Positions 43,979 through 56,742 are shown, numbered from the stretch's first letter. The stretch: 64,000 nt of DNA from Blastocystis hominis (GCF_000151665.1 NW_013171865.1:588001-652000), one strand, 5' to 3'. Program-made: numbers and translations. The notes: generated from the letters alone by a model not told the origin.

Positions 43979-45863
43979 ATGCAAAACATTGCTGATTTTG
44001 TCAATTCTGCTATTAGTAACTATCATATTGATAGTTCCATTATTCAAAATGTGCAGGGATGCTTGGGCAAAGAAATGAAACCAAATGGCTGGATTTCACT
44101 CATATTGAGTAACAGAGAATGTGTAGTATTGCAATTCAACAATGGAGTATTCATGAATCAAGGATTTGTGGTCAATGAGCAGAAAGTGTTGAAAGTGTTT
44201 GGAAATCATCAAATTGGTGCTATTTCATATAATGAAGAACAATCCATAGAAGTAGTAGTAGAAGGAATCGTGGATTTGGATCATGGAAGTCGATTTGAGG
44301 GATTGGTATTGACAGATAACAAGTTTGGAATTCCATTTGGATATGGTGAAATGTATGATGATGATGGAATATTGGTGTACAAGGGTATAATGATCAATTG
44401 GAAACGATTTGGATATGGAACGAGTTATCATAATAATGGATGTATTGAATATGAAGGATATTGGTGTGATGATAAGCGATTTGGAATTGGAAAAGTGTAT
44501 GATCGATATGGTAAATTAGTGAATGAATGTGAATGGTGCAATGGAATTGAAAGTGATATCGATTATGAAGGAGATGGCTCAGAACCACTGAATACCGGAA
44601 TGAAACATTTGAAACTGACTGACAATTGTGTATTGGTTGATTGGGATGTTTCATTGTTGTATAATTTGGAATCAATCGAAATCGGCGATGATTGTTTTGG
44701 ATCAGTGAAAACATTTAAAATCAATGGATTGAATCGATTGAAAACTATCAAAATCGGAAATAGATCATTTACTCAGACAAAGAATGATGAATATGAAAAT
44801 GAATATGAAAATGAATATGAATATGAATATGAATATGAAAATGAATATGAATATGAAAATGAATATGAAAATGAAGAGGAGGATGAAAATGGCGATAGTG
44901 AATCGAAGTCATTCCACATACTGAATTGTGAATCATTGGAATCCATTCAAATTGGTGAATATAGTTTCAGTGATTTTGCTGGAGACTTTGAATTGAAGAA
45001 TCTACCACAATTACAATCTATTCAAATTAGCGATGATTGTTTTGAATCAGTGCAAACATTCAAAATCGATGGATTGAATCGATTGAAAACGATCAAAATC
45101 GGAAGCAATTCATTTTCTCAAATGAAGAGTTCTGACGTGTGGAACTGCAGGAAGGCAGACAACAAATCGAAATCATTCCACATATTGAATTGTGAATCAT
45201 TGGAATCCATTCAAATTGGTGAATATAGTTTCGGTGATTTTGCTGGAGACTTTGAATTGAAGAATCTACCACAATTACAATCCATTCAAATTGGGACAAT
45301 TGGAAGTACTTCAAACAATTTCTTCAGTAGTTCGTTTGTAATTCGAGGTATTGATATGATATTGAATATTTGAATGATGCATAGATCTTCCAAATCTACA
45401 ATCCATTACATTAGGTGATTATGCATTCGAGTGTTCCTTATCAACAATAATTGAAAGTATTGAATGAATTCGAATGAAATGATTGATGTAGATCTTCCAT
45501 CATTACAATCCATTCAACTCGGTTATTGGACACTTGCTGGAATTATTAATGTTTTAACTTCATTGATACTTCGAAGTAATAATGAGTTGATTTGAAATGA
45601 TTTGTTTTGTAGATCTTCCAAATCTAACATCAATAACTTCTGAACTATGTAGTTTCGAATATCCTTATTGGGTGACATTGGCAAGTATTTCTGAATATTG
45701 AATATTGATAGTATTTAGATATTCCAAATCTTCAAAATGTCAAGCTACCTGATTCATTCCGGAAAGTTCGATCGAAATCAATTTCGAGTATAGTTTGATT
45801 GATTTGATTTGATTCATAGATGTTTCTTCCATTCTCGCTGATCTTGTCAAAATCAAGCATTAA
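43979..45863 (+). CDS. MORN plus BspA-like leucine-rich-repeat protein, one LRR per exon
   Basis: The first exon (43979 to about 45344) encodes an N-terminal MORN part (GYGEMYDDDGILVYKGIM, CIEYEGYWCDDKRFGIGKVY) followed by LRR_5/BspA-type repeats of the form ESLESIQIGEYSF and NRLKTIKIGNRSF. Four more exons follow, each opening with (N/D)-(L/I)-P-x-L: DLPNLQSITLGDYAF, NLPSLQSIQLGYWTL, NLPNLTSITSELCSF and NIPNLQNVKLPDSF, then NVSSILADLVKIKH and TAA at 45861-45863. All five introns are 32-40 nt, end in TAG and split a codon after its first base (phase 1). An Asn-Glu-Tyr repeat interrupts the LRRs. No signal peptide seen, so the location is unclear. BspA-like LRRs in other parasites mediate surface binding. 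Confidence 0.72.
44787..44880 (+). repeat. Coding (GAATAT/GAAAAT)n microsatellite
   Basis: Hexamer repeats encoding an Asn-Glu-Tyr-Glu tract inside the LRR gene; length is a multiple of three, so slippage stays in frame. Confidence 0.9.
44909..45291 (+). repeat. Two near-identical 119-bp LRR units
   Basis: 44909-45028 and 45173-45291 differ at only a few bases (first protein block SFHILNCESLESIQIGEYSF in both), which points to recent unequal exchange or duplication. Confidence 0.85.
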
Positions 45864-48439
45864 ATCTATAATTTTGATTTGATTTGATTTGTTCAGTGAT
45901 TCGTCATTGTTTAGGAACATTTCCATTGATTGATTGATTGATTGTTTGTTTGTTTCAAACCGATTCTTGATCACAATTCATGATTCTATAATTATCAAAA
46001 TATCAATCCTACCTGATTATTATGATGTTCTTCTTTACCATTTTAACAATGATACTGAATTATGATTGTTGTTTCAATCAATCAATCAATCAATCATTGT
46101 TTTCGATCATTATCATCATTATCGTTATTATTACCAATGAGCCAATGATCACATATTGAACATTCACAAATGATGAATCCAATCTACCAATAATAATAAT
46201 AATAATATACAAATGATGGTTTGAATAGGTTTGAACTAGGATTTGTTCAATATTGATAGGAAACTGCTTGCTTCGAATAATCATAATCATCATCATTATC
46301 ATCATGAATAATAAGATTGGATTTGATAATGACACAATGGAATGGTTGGAATCGATTGATATTGGATGATTATTCACATTTGTGAATCCATTGTTAAATC
46401 GGTAGATAATACAATACAATACAATACAATACAATGATTGATATTGAATTAGGATATTGATTTTGACTTATTGAATAGGAATCGATCACTGTATACATAG
46501 AATAGAATAGACTTAAATAGAGGTGAAATGGATAAAACAAGGTAATGAAACTAGAATAGAAAAGAATAGAATCCGATTGAATAGCATTGGAAATCATATT
46601 GGATTCACCATTCAATCAATCCAACTATCATTTGTTTGTTTGTTTGTTTGTTTGTTTGTTTATCAATGAGTCACAAAACATGGATTTATCAATTTGATAA
46701 TAATGGAATCAAATCGGATGTGTTTGATACTTGATAGTTGTAGTTCGTAGTAATATCAATCGTGGTTTCACAATTCGATATTTGGATGGAATGTCGTATT
46801 CTTCAATATCACACAAACCTCTCATTCACTCAATCACTCAATCAATCAATGGATGAAAGATAGCTGATTCAAAATGCAAATGAATGTTGAATATCGTAAA
46901 GAATCAATGCATCATTCACACTCAATAATACTGATAAGAATAGAAAGGCTCTTCAATCCATTGATCCATTGAATGAATGAATGAATGAATGAATGGTGTG
47001 TATTTGGTTAGTTTTCGATATCCATTCATCATCATTATGATTGTATCATCATCCACATTATTCATCGGTCTATTTCAGCATATTGAATACCATTAGATCA
47101 CTTTGGTATTGTTGATCATGAATAGAATGATTGGATAGGATCGATCAATCAGAATCAGAATCAGATTGATGATGAGTATTCAACCATCAATCCTCGTCAT
47201 TACTATCATTTGTATTTGTATTTGTATTTGTATTTGTTCGATTATCAATGATATAGAATCGATCGAATGATTCATTGATAGCGATCCAATCGACTGATAG
47301 AATTATCCAATTGATTCGATCGAATCCAAATGGAACAATCACTCAAACACATTGTAGTGTCAATGGTTGTTTTGCAATTGAATCGATCGAGATTCATGAA
47401 ATCATTATGTTCGATCATTGTATTAGCTGGAATCTATCATTGTACTGTATTGCATAACAATACTCTTATTTCTTTCTTTCTTTCTTTCTGATCATTATCA
47501 TTATTATTATCATTGTTATTGATATCATTCAAATCATTAGATCCCATTCGAACAAGTCAATATGGAATCAGCATTTGATAATCACAATACAATAATGAGG
47601 TATATTGTGAGAACCATTTGTGTTGTGGTTTGAATATGAGTATTTCGATAATGGCCTTTCTTGGAATCCATTGTTTGATTGTATATTCAATATGCTGTTT
47701 GTGATTGTACACCGATGAATCCACAAATCACATATTTCGAATGAATCTTGATTGAACGACTTCAATCGAATCGTTTTGACAAGATTCATTGCACTTAATC
47801 CAATTGAATCAATAGGAATCGACACAATCCATATTTGTTTGTTGAGATAGTATTAGTTTGGATAATACCCAATGATTCATTATTCTTTTGTTTTCTTTTG
47901 TTTTGTTTTTGTTTTGATGTTGCTTATCTATTTTTGATTATTCCATTTTTCATTTGATATTGTTGTTGTTGTTGTTGTTGTTGTTGTTTTTCAACTTTTG
48001 GAATTCACTGTAGTTCATTTTATTATTTCATTTTCGATTTTGATTTTTATTTTATTCTTGTTTGTTTTGCTATTCTTTAGTTTTCTTTGTTTCTTATTTT
48101 CTTATATTTGGGCATTTTATTACTCTTCTTTCTTCGTTTTTCTTTTCTTTTGTTTTGTATTCTTTGATTCTAATTTGTTTTTAGTTTTTCTTTTTTGTAT
48201 TTTCTTTTGTATTCTTTATTATTCCCTTTTTTGTATATTCTAACAATCATCTTATTATTCACTATCCACCAAACAAATTGGATTGTGTCGATTCATATTG
48301 ATTCAATTCTCATAAGGAAATATGTGATTATTTGTTTGGATTGTTCCATGTTTTGTTTTGCTTATTTCTGTTTGTTTTCTGTTTATCATTATCATTATTA
48401 TTATATATCCATTTTAACCAATCATCGAATCAATCATGT
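45864..48439. other. Simple-repeat-rich, gene-free AT region
   Basis: Tetra- and pentanucleotide runs (GATT, CAAT, ACAAT at about 46411, TTTG at about 46631, GAAT at 46978, TTGTAT at 47215, TTG at 47965). No ORF with a recognisable family. A minus-strand frame at 47568-47825 contains NLVKTIRLKSFNQDSF, faintly like the LRR consensus, possibly another relic. Confidence 0.6.
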
Positions 48440-49300
48440 GCCATCAGTTTGAAACAACAATACAAATTCCACAGATCATTGTAAAATGAACCAGATAGAA
48501 TTGTTCCAATCATAATCAATCGAAATGTGTTCCTATTAAACGAATCAAATCAAATCAAATCAAATCAAATCAAATCAAATGATCAAACGGAATAGAATGA
48601 AACACAATGAATCAATTCAAATCAAATCACCTAACAAGATAAGATAAGATAAGCTTAAACTTACCAAATGGAATTGAAATCTATGAAAATCATATGAAAT
48701 CAATTCCATTCTATTTATCAACAATACTCGAATCGATTTCGATTGAACATACCCCAATGATACAAGTAGATTGACATTTTGAAACAGATTTGGAATATCT
48801 AATTACCATCTCTATTCAATATTGAGATCCACTTTCCAATGTCACCAAAACGAGGACAACAGAAACTCCATTATACAGAAGTCAGTGATGTTAGACTTGG
48901 AAGATCCAAAACAAATCATAACCAATCAATTCATTGTTACTTCGAAGTGTCAATGAAGTTGAATCATCATCATCCCATCTTTCTCCCCTACCTTCCAGTA
49001 TCCGATATCATATGACACACATTGTTTTTCCTTCTTATTCATTCATTCATTCTGTTTTCCTTCATCACTCAATCACTCATTCATTTATTCATAGATTAAT
49101 GGATCATTGATTGCCATAAAGGAAACACTTGATTCTTTGCTTTCATTGATTCCATTTCTTCTTTTGTTGACAAGGAATATTGTTATCGATTTTGATGGTT
49201 TGGAATCAATGAATGAATGGTAGGGGAGAAAGAGAGAAGTAACAATAGCAGCAGCAACATCCACAGCAACAACAACAATAGTAGTAGTTGTAGTTTGCAA
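48440..49300 (-). pseudogene. Inverted, decayed copy of the LRR gene exons
   Basis: The minus strand matches the exon-intron series at about 45500-46090: TTCAACTTCATTGACACTTC versus TTTAACTTCATTGATACTTC, then the intron, then ATCTTCCAAGTCTAACATCA versus ATCTTCCAAATCTAACATCA, GGTGACATTGG and ATATTCCAAATC. Indels break the frame, and the acceptor TAG before one LRR exon is changed to TGG. The copies lie in opposite orientation about 2.3 kb apart. Confidence 0.75.
48540..48581 (+). repeat. (CAAAT)n microsatellite
   Basis: About eight tandem ATCAA/CAAAT units within the inverted LRR relic; the matching region of the plus copy has GATTT runs. Confidence 0.85.
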
Positions 49301-49611
49301 TGGACCAAACTATCTATCAAATGATTTAATCAATAATCAGAACCTACAATACGAAATCATTTCAAATCAATCGGATTGATGTTTCGTGACAACAATCAAT
49401 CTTTCCATGAAAACCGACAATCAAATGATCTTCTCTTCATTTATATTGAAATCTGAATCGATTCACATAGATTCATTCAATTATGTGGATTGTTTGATAT
49501 TGATATGCATTCTTGGTATTTGTTTGTTTTCACATATCGAGTTTGTTCTTCATTTCGATCATTCCACATAACAATCTAATTGATCTATTATTCAGAATCG
49601 ATCAGTAAGTA

Positions 49612-49643
<32 letters not shown>

Positions 49644-52257
49644 CCATTATAATAATAATAGTCATATTTCCAATAATATGACTATTATTATCATGGATTT
49701 GGTTCTTTCCTTATTTCTTTATTAAACTACACATATGATTGTTTCAATATCTTTTTCTGTGATGATTACTATTATTATTATTATTAATCATCAATAGCTA
49801 TGGATTGTTCTCAGATATTCTTTTTCTTATTCCTTTTACTGTTCTTATTCTCATTATTGCCTGTTATTCACATACACATTGTTTGTTCTACATCAATTTG
49901 GTATTGATTCGATATCGGACACTGCATTGAGTTCATAATTCATCTATTTGGATTATTACTCATGTTATTGTTCGTTCCTATTATGTTGTTGCTGCTCATT
50001 ATTTCATTTCATTTCATTTCATTTCTGTTTTAGACATTGCTTTTGAACACATAATCTTATTATTATTCTCATTGATTTCTATTACTGTTATTATTGTTGC
50101 TGTGCCATTTTAACAAATTCATTGTCGTTATTATTGTTGTTATTTGCTTTGTTGTTTGATAGATTCATATTATGAAAGAGTATACAAAATAGGCATCGAT
50201 TCAATCAATCAATCAATCAATCAATCATGCGTTAAACAGTTCTAAAAGCATGAACAAATGATTGAATGAATGATTGAATCGATGACATTATTGATGCAGA
50301 ATTACAGTTCATTGGTTGTGATAAAGGTCTTTGTTGTTTTGTGAATCACTCCACAGAGAGAGAATCTTTCGTTCATTCGTTCATTCATTGATTCAATGAT
50401 TTGTTGGTTGATTCAATCATTCAATCAGCCATCCAAACCAAAGTGAATCAAATATGATTATATGAATGAATATAGAATAGAATAGAATAGAATAGAATAG
50501 ATTGAATGAATGAATGAATGACATCCTTGTTACTGATTTACAGATAATTGGTTGTGAGTAGTGTCTTGAGATTGTCAATCAATTCTTAGATAAGATATCA
50601 TTCATTCATTCATTCAATGATTTGATGGTATAATCATTCAAATATCCCATTGCAATTCACATGATTGGTCCACTTTATACAGATTTAACGATATTTCCTT
50701 GTCAACAATCCATCATTCATTCTTATGGTACAAAATATACATAATCACAGTATGGACTCAATTCAAATCAATGTTTGTAGGATTACTCATTCATTTATTT
50801 GTTTTCATTTCAGTGTTGAATTGCTGAAATCGAATCGAATCCAACTCCAATATCACAACCAATCACATTCCCATTCATTTCGATTCTCTCTCATTCACTC
50901 TTCATTATCATTATCACGTATTACATTCATAATAAATAACTAATACATATCATTGAATGGATTAAGATCTTAAGCAATGAATACTATTTCTTATTTCATT
51001 CATTCATGATACAAACCATCTCCATGCTATGCAATCTTTGTACATCCAACTCATATTCATTCAATAGATTATGACCAATTACCCAAATCATTCCAGTACT
51101 ATTCTATTCACATATAACATACAATCTGTCATAATATCTAGGAATCATTCAATTGCAACCACTATATACCAATCATTGTGCATTCCAACTAACAATAACG
51201 GAATTTACTACAAACTCCAATCATTCATTCATCGATTGGTTATTCCAGTACTAAGTATCAACAATATTGTTCCTGTTACTCAGAATTAGTTATTTTATGA
51301 AAATGGATTTAACAGAATCAAACATTGTGTTAAACCAATGAAATGACAGAATCGTGTTTGTCTGGATTTTGTTTGTTTTGAAGCAAAACTATGCATGATC
51401 TATGTAATTCGTTTCAGGATGTGCTAAAACAGATTCCTGTGATATATCATCATTTCAGCTATTGTTCGTCATAATTTGTGAAAATGACTGCATTTCCATT
51501 GCTACTTCATACATATGTTATTTTCTACTATTCTATTACATTCTAGTATTGTTGTTTTCATTCATATTGGCCATTTCTGATTATTCCACACTTACCTATC
51601 TTATTTTCACAGTATTCTATTCCATGGAGTATACTAATAAGCCAAAATATACAATCAATCACAAATACACATTATTCTATTTTCCCATACAGAATAATAA
51701 TGATGATGATGATGACAAAACATCAACTATTCACAATCAATACTATTGAGAATAACTATTGTGAAGACTCTTGTTTGTTAATACTGCTCATTCCTTCTCT
51801 CAACTTGTAACACGAACTAGCACCATTATTAGTTGTCACATTTAGAATGTAAATTCATTATGGGCTTTGATACAATTCATATCACACAATATGCACCAAA
51901 ATGAAACAATACACATTTGTTGTTATTCTATTGCAGATATTCATTTTCCAAGTATTGATTCAAAGTATCTCGAGACTATAGTATACAGATTAGTCATATA
52001 TCAAAGGAAATACAACAATACTTGTGATAAATGACTGATTCATCCTTCCTATTTCTATTGATAAGTTCATCCATATTTGATACATGTCACATAACAAAAA
52101 TGATCCTATTTTCACAATAACAAAAAGCTCTTTCGATCAATAATAATATGATTTATCAACTTGTAGCTATTTTAAACCTCATTAATATGAAACAATAGTA
52201 GTAAGGGAATGGCACTATTTGCGTGAAACCTGGTGGCAGTTTTCTTTATAGGCTGCT
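49301..52257. other. Simple-repeat-rich, gene-free AT region
   Basis: GATT, CAAT, ATTC and AGAAT runs; many short hydrophobic frames arise from the AT bias. Nothing supportable on either strand. The left end of the Polinton-like element may lie near 52200 but I see no terminal repeat. Confidence 0.55.
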
Positions 52258-52491
52258 ATGTGCAGTGACCACAATTGCGATCCTTTGTCTATTGTTGTAA
52301 TCGACCAACCGATTCTGAGTCATCGACTATCGTTCCTAGGCTGTTTGGTCGACAATCATCGGTCAGGAATCAGGTTTCGTGCTTTCTTACTCCAATTCCT
52401 TTCTACTATCAACCTAGTGCTCGTTTCTATTGTTGTGTTTGTTGCATCAGTTATACTTGGATGCAAGAAAGCAGTAGACATACCTAGCTAA
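52258..52491 (+). CDS. Small hydrophobic ORF at the left of the element
   Basis: 77 residues with one C-terminal membrane helix (LVLVSIVVFVASVIL). No family recognised; could be part of the element or chance. Confidence 0.2.
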   Translation: MCSDHNCDPLSIVVIDQPILSHRLSFLGCLVDNHRSGIRFRAFLLQFLSTINLVLVSIVVFVASVILGCKKAVDIPS

Positions 52492-52633
52492 GGTGAATTA
52501 TTGTTATTTCTCTTGTATTTACATGTTTGTTTGCTTATTTGTAATGACCGAAAGCCAATGTGTGTACATTGTCATCACAAATCCATCTATTGTTGTCTAT
52601 GCAAGTCATGAGTGTCTTTGGTAAAGAGAGAAC

Positions 52634-53623
52634 ATGCATTATTCTATTCTCATACAAGATTCACCTATCATTGGCACATTCGATTGGATCAATCCTCACA
52701 AGTTCAGAAATCCATTTATCACTTCCATGACTGTTCTATTCAAACCCAATCAAGTCATGTTCAATATTGTGGACTCAACCAATGTGGTGACAAACATCAA
52801 TGGTGAAGGGATAACGATCTCGCCTGATTATTATACACTGAGTGAAATTATTGCCATTCTGAACACCATGATTAATACTACATTTTCAATTTCCACAATG
52901 GATACAAGTTATGAGTGTATTTGGATCCAATCTCCATACTCTATTGATTTCACGATTGCTTCAGATGTACTAGAGATATTTGGGTTAGGAAATCACATGA
53001 TTGTATTCCCTGCTTCGTTCTATGGATCGAATGTGATTGATATCACTCGAAATTGTCAAGTGATTCAAGTGTATTCATCGTTGGTATGATCATCTGATTT
53101 GAAATCGCTAATCAGAACAACAATTCACTCACCACATTGGTCATTGATGATTCTGAAATCAATTATATCAGTCCTGTAAAAAAGAAATATGTATACCGAT
53201 GATTCACCGATTTGATCGATTGATGTTTGTGTTGAAGGATATGAATGGTAATATTACACATTGAATGGTGGATTCGAACTCCAATTGACTATTGAAGATG
53301 TTTGTGATCAATTGCATACTCCAGTTCCATCGACCAACCAATTCAGTATGATTGAAGTATTTGGAAACAATAACAAGAAGGAGATACAATTGGATAATCC
53401 TCGATCATTCGATAAGTGTTACATATTATTTGTATCATTCTATACCGATTTCACATTCAATAATGTACCATCTGATCAAGTAGTTGTGATCAATGGAGGT
53501 AGAACAGATGAAAGTGTAATATCGATTCCACGAGGTACGTATGATATCAAAACGATCATCACAATGTTGAATGCAAGTGATGTTCTATTTGAAATAGTGT
53601 ATAGTGGAGAAAATGCATTTTGA
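52634..53623 (+). pseudogene. Possible virion (minor capsid-like) protein, frame-disrupted
   Basis: The open part 52634-53089 and a second open part 53261-53623 share the pattern N-G-x-(I/V)-x-I-x-x-(G/D)-x-Y-x-x-(S/K)-x-I-I-x-x-L-N (GITISPDYYTLSEIIAILN and VISIPRGTYDIKTIITMLN), a motif typical of capsid-associated proteins of Polinton-like viruses. Frameshifts around 53090-53260 separate them. Assignment rests on this motif and on the neighbouring integrase and PolB genes. Confidence 0.4.
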
Positions 53624-53638
53624 GTCTATAACCAGTTT

Positions 53639-54726
53639 GTGATTCTTCCTCTGACACAACTTATTCATTCCTTGAATAAAGCGATTCATTTATCGAGGTG
53701 TGTGTGGAGCATGAATGAGATCAAGGAACTATGGAAACCAGCAAAACGAAGAGGCGCCACTCGAGTGATCATCAGTGGATTCAAGAGAAACATATACTTC
53801 ATCGATCTCATCGACTTCTCTTCCAAACAACACAAATAGATACAAGAAGTGTTAGGATCACAAAGAGTATTGGATTCTATAAGAATCGTGGATACAAATA
53901 TGTCCTTGTATGTATTGATGGATATTCGAAATACCTGATGACTCGGAAACTGAAAAGCAAGAGTGCTACAGAAGTCACTCATGCAATGAAGGATATCATT
54001 CAGACATATGGTGAATCATCAAAGCATATTTGCTCGGATCGAGGTACCGAATTCACCAATGCCATCTTTCGTACCAACATCTTGAACAAGTATGACATCA
54101 CCATGTATCACATGGATTCAGCGAATAAGGCAGTACCAGCTGAACGAACAATTCGAGATATCAAGGAACACATCATGGTTCCTTCCTTCCATTCAATCAA
54201 TCAATGGAAAGGTGTATGGTTTGATTTGATCGATGGTACAGTTCGAAGACACAATGGAAGGAAGAACAGAGACAGCGGATATACACCCAATGACATTTGG
54301 CTTAACAACAACAACGATATCTTGTACATGGAGAAAACAGAACCATCCAATATGACAGCAAAGGACACAACACCTCAATTCGATGTTGGTGATTATGTTC
54401 GAGTGACACGAAGACCTCGCATTTTGGAAAAGCGATCATTGACGAACAAATGGTCTCAGGACTTGGTTGAAGTGGTTGATATTGACGATCACATCATGCC
54501 ATTGATGTACGAAGTGAAGAATGTGGAAAGCGATAGCACACAGAAGTGTTATGATTGGGAACTGCTGGCAAGCAAATGCAAACCACAACTAGCACCACCC
54601 ATCACGCGATCCAAGAGTGGTAAGGAACCCAATGCATTGAGAGAGGCAGCAAGGTCACATCGACCCATTACGAGCACCCAGAAGAAGAAGAAGAAGAAGA
54701 AACAACAACCTCGCCCAAGTGTTTGA
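53639..54726 (+). pseudogene. Polinton-type integrase (rve/DDE), frameshifted
   Basis: Two overlapping frames together give the integrase. 53639-53839 contains RRGATRVIISGFKRNIYFIDLIDF with the first catalytic Asp. After a shift, 53842-54726 gives RGYKYVLVCIDGYSKYLMTR, ICSDRGTEFTNAIF (second Asp), and AVPAERTIRDIKEHI (catalytic Glu). The C-terminus has an SH3/chromo-like DVGDYVRVTRRPRI and TNKWSQDLVEVVDI, then a poly-Lys end. The residues survive but the frame is broken, so it is probably inactive. Confidence 0.78.
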
Positions 54727-55321
54727 AAACGATCGTGATGTTTTTCACACCTCTCAGACATACAAGAGAAGGGATATTCGTGAATACAGAGATCGTATGA
54801 CTCTCATTTGTCCATTCGATTCCATTTTTCAGTTTGGTATGGGAAAGGATCACAAGATTGTTGAGTATATCGATGAATGGTACATCGAGCAGGCACACAC
54901 CATCCATTGAAACACTCACCTTGTATCCCTTATCCACAACCGATTCGATGGAATCACAATGTTTGAATAGGGCATTATTTTCATTGTAACATGGAATCGA
55001 TGTGATTATGAAATATAAAGCAGAAGATAATTGGAATTGGCATTGATTATTGAATGGTTGAGTGGATGTGGGTGTATGTTCAAACAATGTGGCATTATTG
55101 ACTTTCACAAAACACCCAGAATGTGTTGTCCATGAATATTGAGGAACGTCATCCACTGTCTCATGCACGAGGACATGTTTGCTGTCGTTCTCGGGCATAT
55201 TGATGAGCATGTTATCGAGCTTCTTGAACGTATAATTGTTTGGATTGCTGCTGAATATGTACGACATTGATTCATTTATTATACTCTGGTTGATTTCGTT
55301 CATAGGATTTGACATATACAC
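54668..55321 (-). CDS. Unidentified ORF inside the element
   Basis: 217 residues, open, opposite in direction to the integrase and overlapping its last codons. Starts MYMSNPMNEINQSI and ends in a serine run opposite the poly-Lys end of the integrase. Contains CQFQLSSALYFIITSIPCYN and VSMDGVCLLDVPFIDIL. No family recognised; by position it might be a capsid-related protein of the element. Confidence 0.35.
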   Translation of the reverse strand: MYMSNPMNEINQSIINESMSYIFSSNPNNYTFKKLDNMLINMPENDSKHVLVHETVDDVPQYSWTTHSGCFVKVNNATLFEHTPTSTQPFNNQCQFQLSSALYFIITSIPCYNENNALFKHCDSIESVVDKGYKVSVSMDGVCLLDVPFIDILNNLVILSHTKLKNGIEWTNESHTISVFTNIPSLVCLRGVKNITIVFKHLGEVVVSSSSSSSGCS

Positions 55322-56320
55322 TCCTCAAACAAGCGTCATTCATATTCGAATATGGGAACATGTTGAATGAGAAACGAGCCAAATCCAAGACCACTGTGGA
55401 GAAGAACCTATACAAGTTATTGGCAAATACAACGTAAGGCAAATTCGTGAAGACTGGATTGAAACGAATGAAAGTGAAGTTCGCCACCACATGGAATGAA
55501 TGTGAGGCTATCATCCAGAAGCATGGGCACGATATGACCGTAGAAAGCGCCATGTATTCCGAGAATCTGAATGGTATCAATCGGAATAATGAGGTGAGAA
55601 AAAGTGGTGAAACCATTCTTCATAAGATTTGCCATCCTCGACATGTCCAAACACAACATCTAAAATTTCTACTACAATGTGCTCAAGATCACATTCGATA
55701 ACGTAGAGCTGTTGGTACAAGACGCAGGCTCGTTCATCGTGCAGTTGAAGGTTCGAGGAAACAACATTCACAAGATGTGCGACATGTGCAAGCCATTAGA
55801 TTTCTCGGAGTTGAATAACACGAGCTATTTCTATTGACAACTCGTGAACTATTACGAACAGATAGTGGACAAGAGAAAGTTCCCTTCGCTCTCATCATTT
55901 CTCAACTTCAACAAGAAACTAGAGGAACCCATTTTGAAGGATAAACACAATGTCCATCGTATCACAGAGTTTGTGGGACTCAGACCGAAGATATATTGTC
56001 TGGTGGATGAGAAGCAAGTGATACACAATGTAGTAAAGGATGTTTCTTGTAATGTGGCAATCGATGGTGAGAAAATGAGCGAGAAGAACACCGATTTGTA
56101 CAAGCGTGTACTTGAGGCAGAGAGGAAGGGAGATGCAGGGAGCGAAAATACATTCAAACCCATCAACAACCAAGCATTCACAAATACCATCATAGAGCTT
56201 ACCGAAACACTCGAAACGTGCACAGGCTACAAAAGATGGATCTTAGACTGCAATGTGCATACACTAAAAATCGTGCATTATCGTTTGTCTGACATGAAAA
56301 ACGAGTTGTCTTTCCTTTGA
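55310..56320 (+). pseudogene. Protein-primed DNA polymerase B, C-terminal fragment, inactivated
   Basis: Palm region of Polinton PolB: motif B is visible as KLLANTT followed by a stop codon where the conserved Tyr of N-S-x-Y-G-K should be, then GKF. After a frameshift near 55625, motif C reads QDAGSF where the family has D-T-D-S, so the metal-binding aspartates are lost. A later part has ITEFVGLRPKIYCL, characteristic of this polymerase family. Another stop near 55838 follows SYFY. Exonuclease and N-terminal domains are absent. Confidence 0.78.
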
Positions 56321-56742
56321 TCGGAACAATACAATCCTAGATGTGATGAAGGGGTTCCGATATTTGTAAGGGTTGATCCACGAATACGTACCGTCACTAA
56401 GTGAGCCATGGATGAGCAAACAATAGTACATGGCTTACCTCACCTTACGATAAACAGTATAGGTTAGCGTGTTAAAATACTGTCAACATTTCACACCAAA
56501 TTTCCAATAATGAACAATAATACTAGTTGTCCAAGGTCAGCAACAGCGAGAGAAACTAAACAAATAATTAGGGTCAACTTCAAGCTGTAGTCTCGCAACT
56601 GACGGAGTCTGAGAAATATCTCTAACCACAAACCACCGTTAATAAACCAATATCATTAACACACTAAATAACATTTATTAAAACTGACAAATTACTCACT
56701 CACTCACACACCTCCACTTCGCCCTCATTCTCGAGTATTCAA
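56321..56742. other. No gene recognised
   Basis: Spacer between the PolB relic and the SMPD4 3' end. It contains a short inverted repeat (ATCGGAAC at 56321, GTTCCGAT at about 56353). No terminal repeat of the element identified. Confidence 0.45.

Larger units (their letters stand above)
52258..56320 (+). mobile_element. Degenerate Polinton/Maverick-like DNA transposon (relic)
   Basis: Adjacent remains of a retroviral-like integrase (plus strand, 53639-54726), a protein-primed type B DNA polymerase C-terminus (55310-56320) and two possible virion proteins (52634-53623 and minus 54668-55321). This gene set defines Polintons. Frames are interrupted by stops and frameshifts, the PolB N-terminal part is missing, and no terminal inverted repeats or target duplication were found, so the limits given are those of the recognisable genes. 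It is a dead copy in an AT-rich, gene-poor zone. Confidence 0.75.

Noticed and set aside
46631-46662. TGTTTGTT occurrences within (TTTG)n runs
   Set aside because: Produced by the microsatellite; no coding sequence ends nearby, so not counted as 3'-end motifs.
46000-52200. Regularly spaced short repeats that might suggest a CRISPR array
   Set aside because: They are pure tetra- and pentanucleotide microsatellites without spacers, and the genome is eukaryotic.
52190-56480. Terminal inverted repeats for the Polinton relic
   Set aside because: I compared the sequence around 52200 with the reverse complement around 56330-56480 and saw no convincing match.
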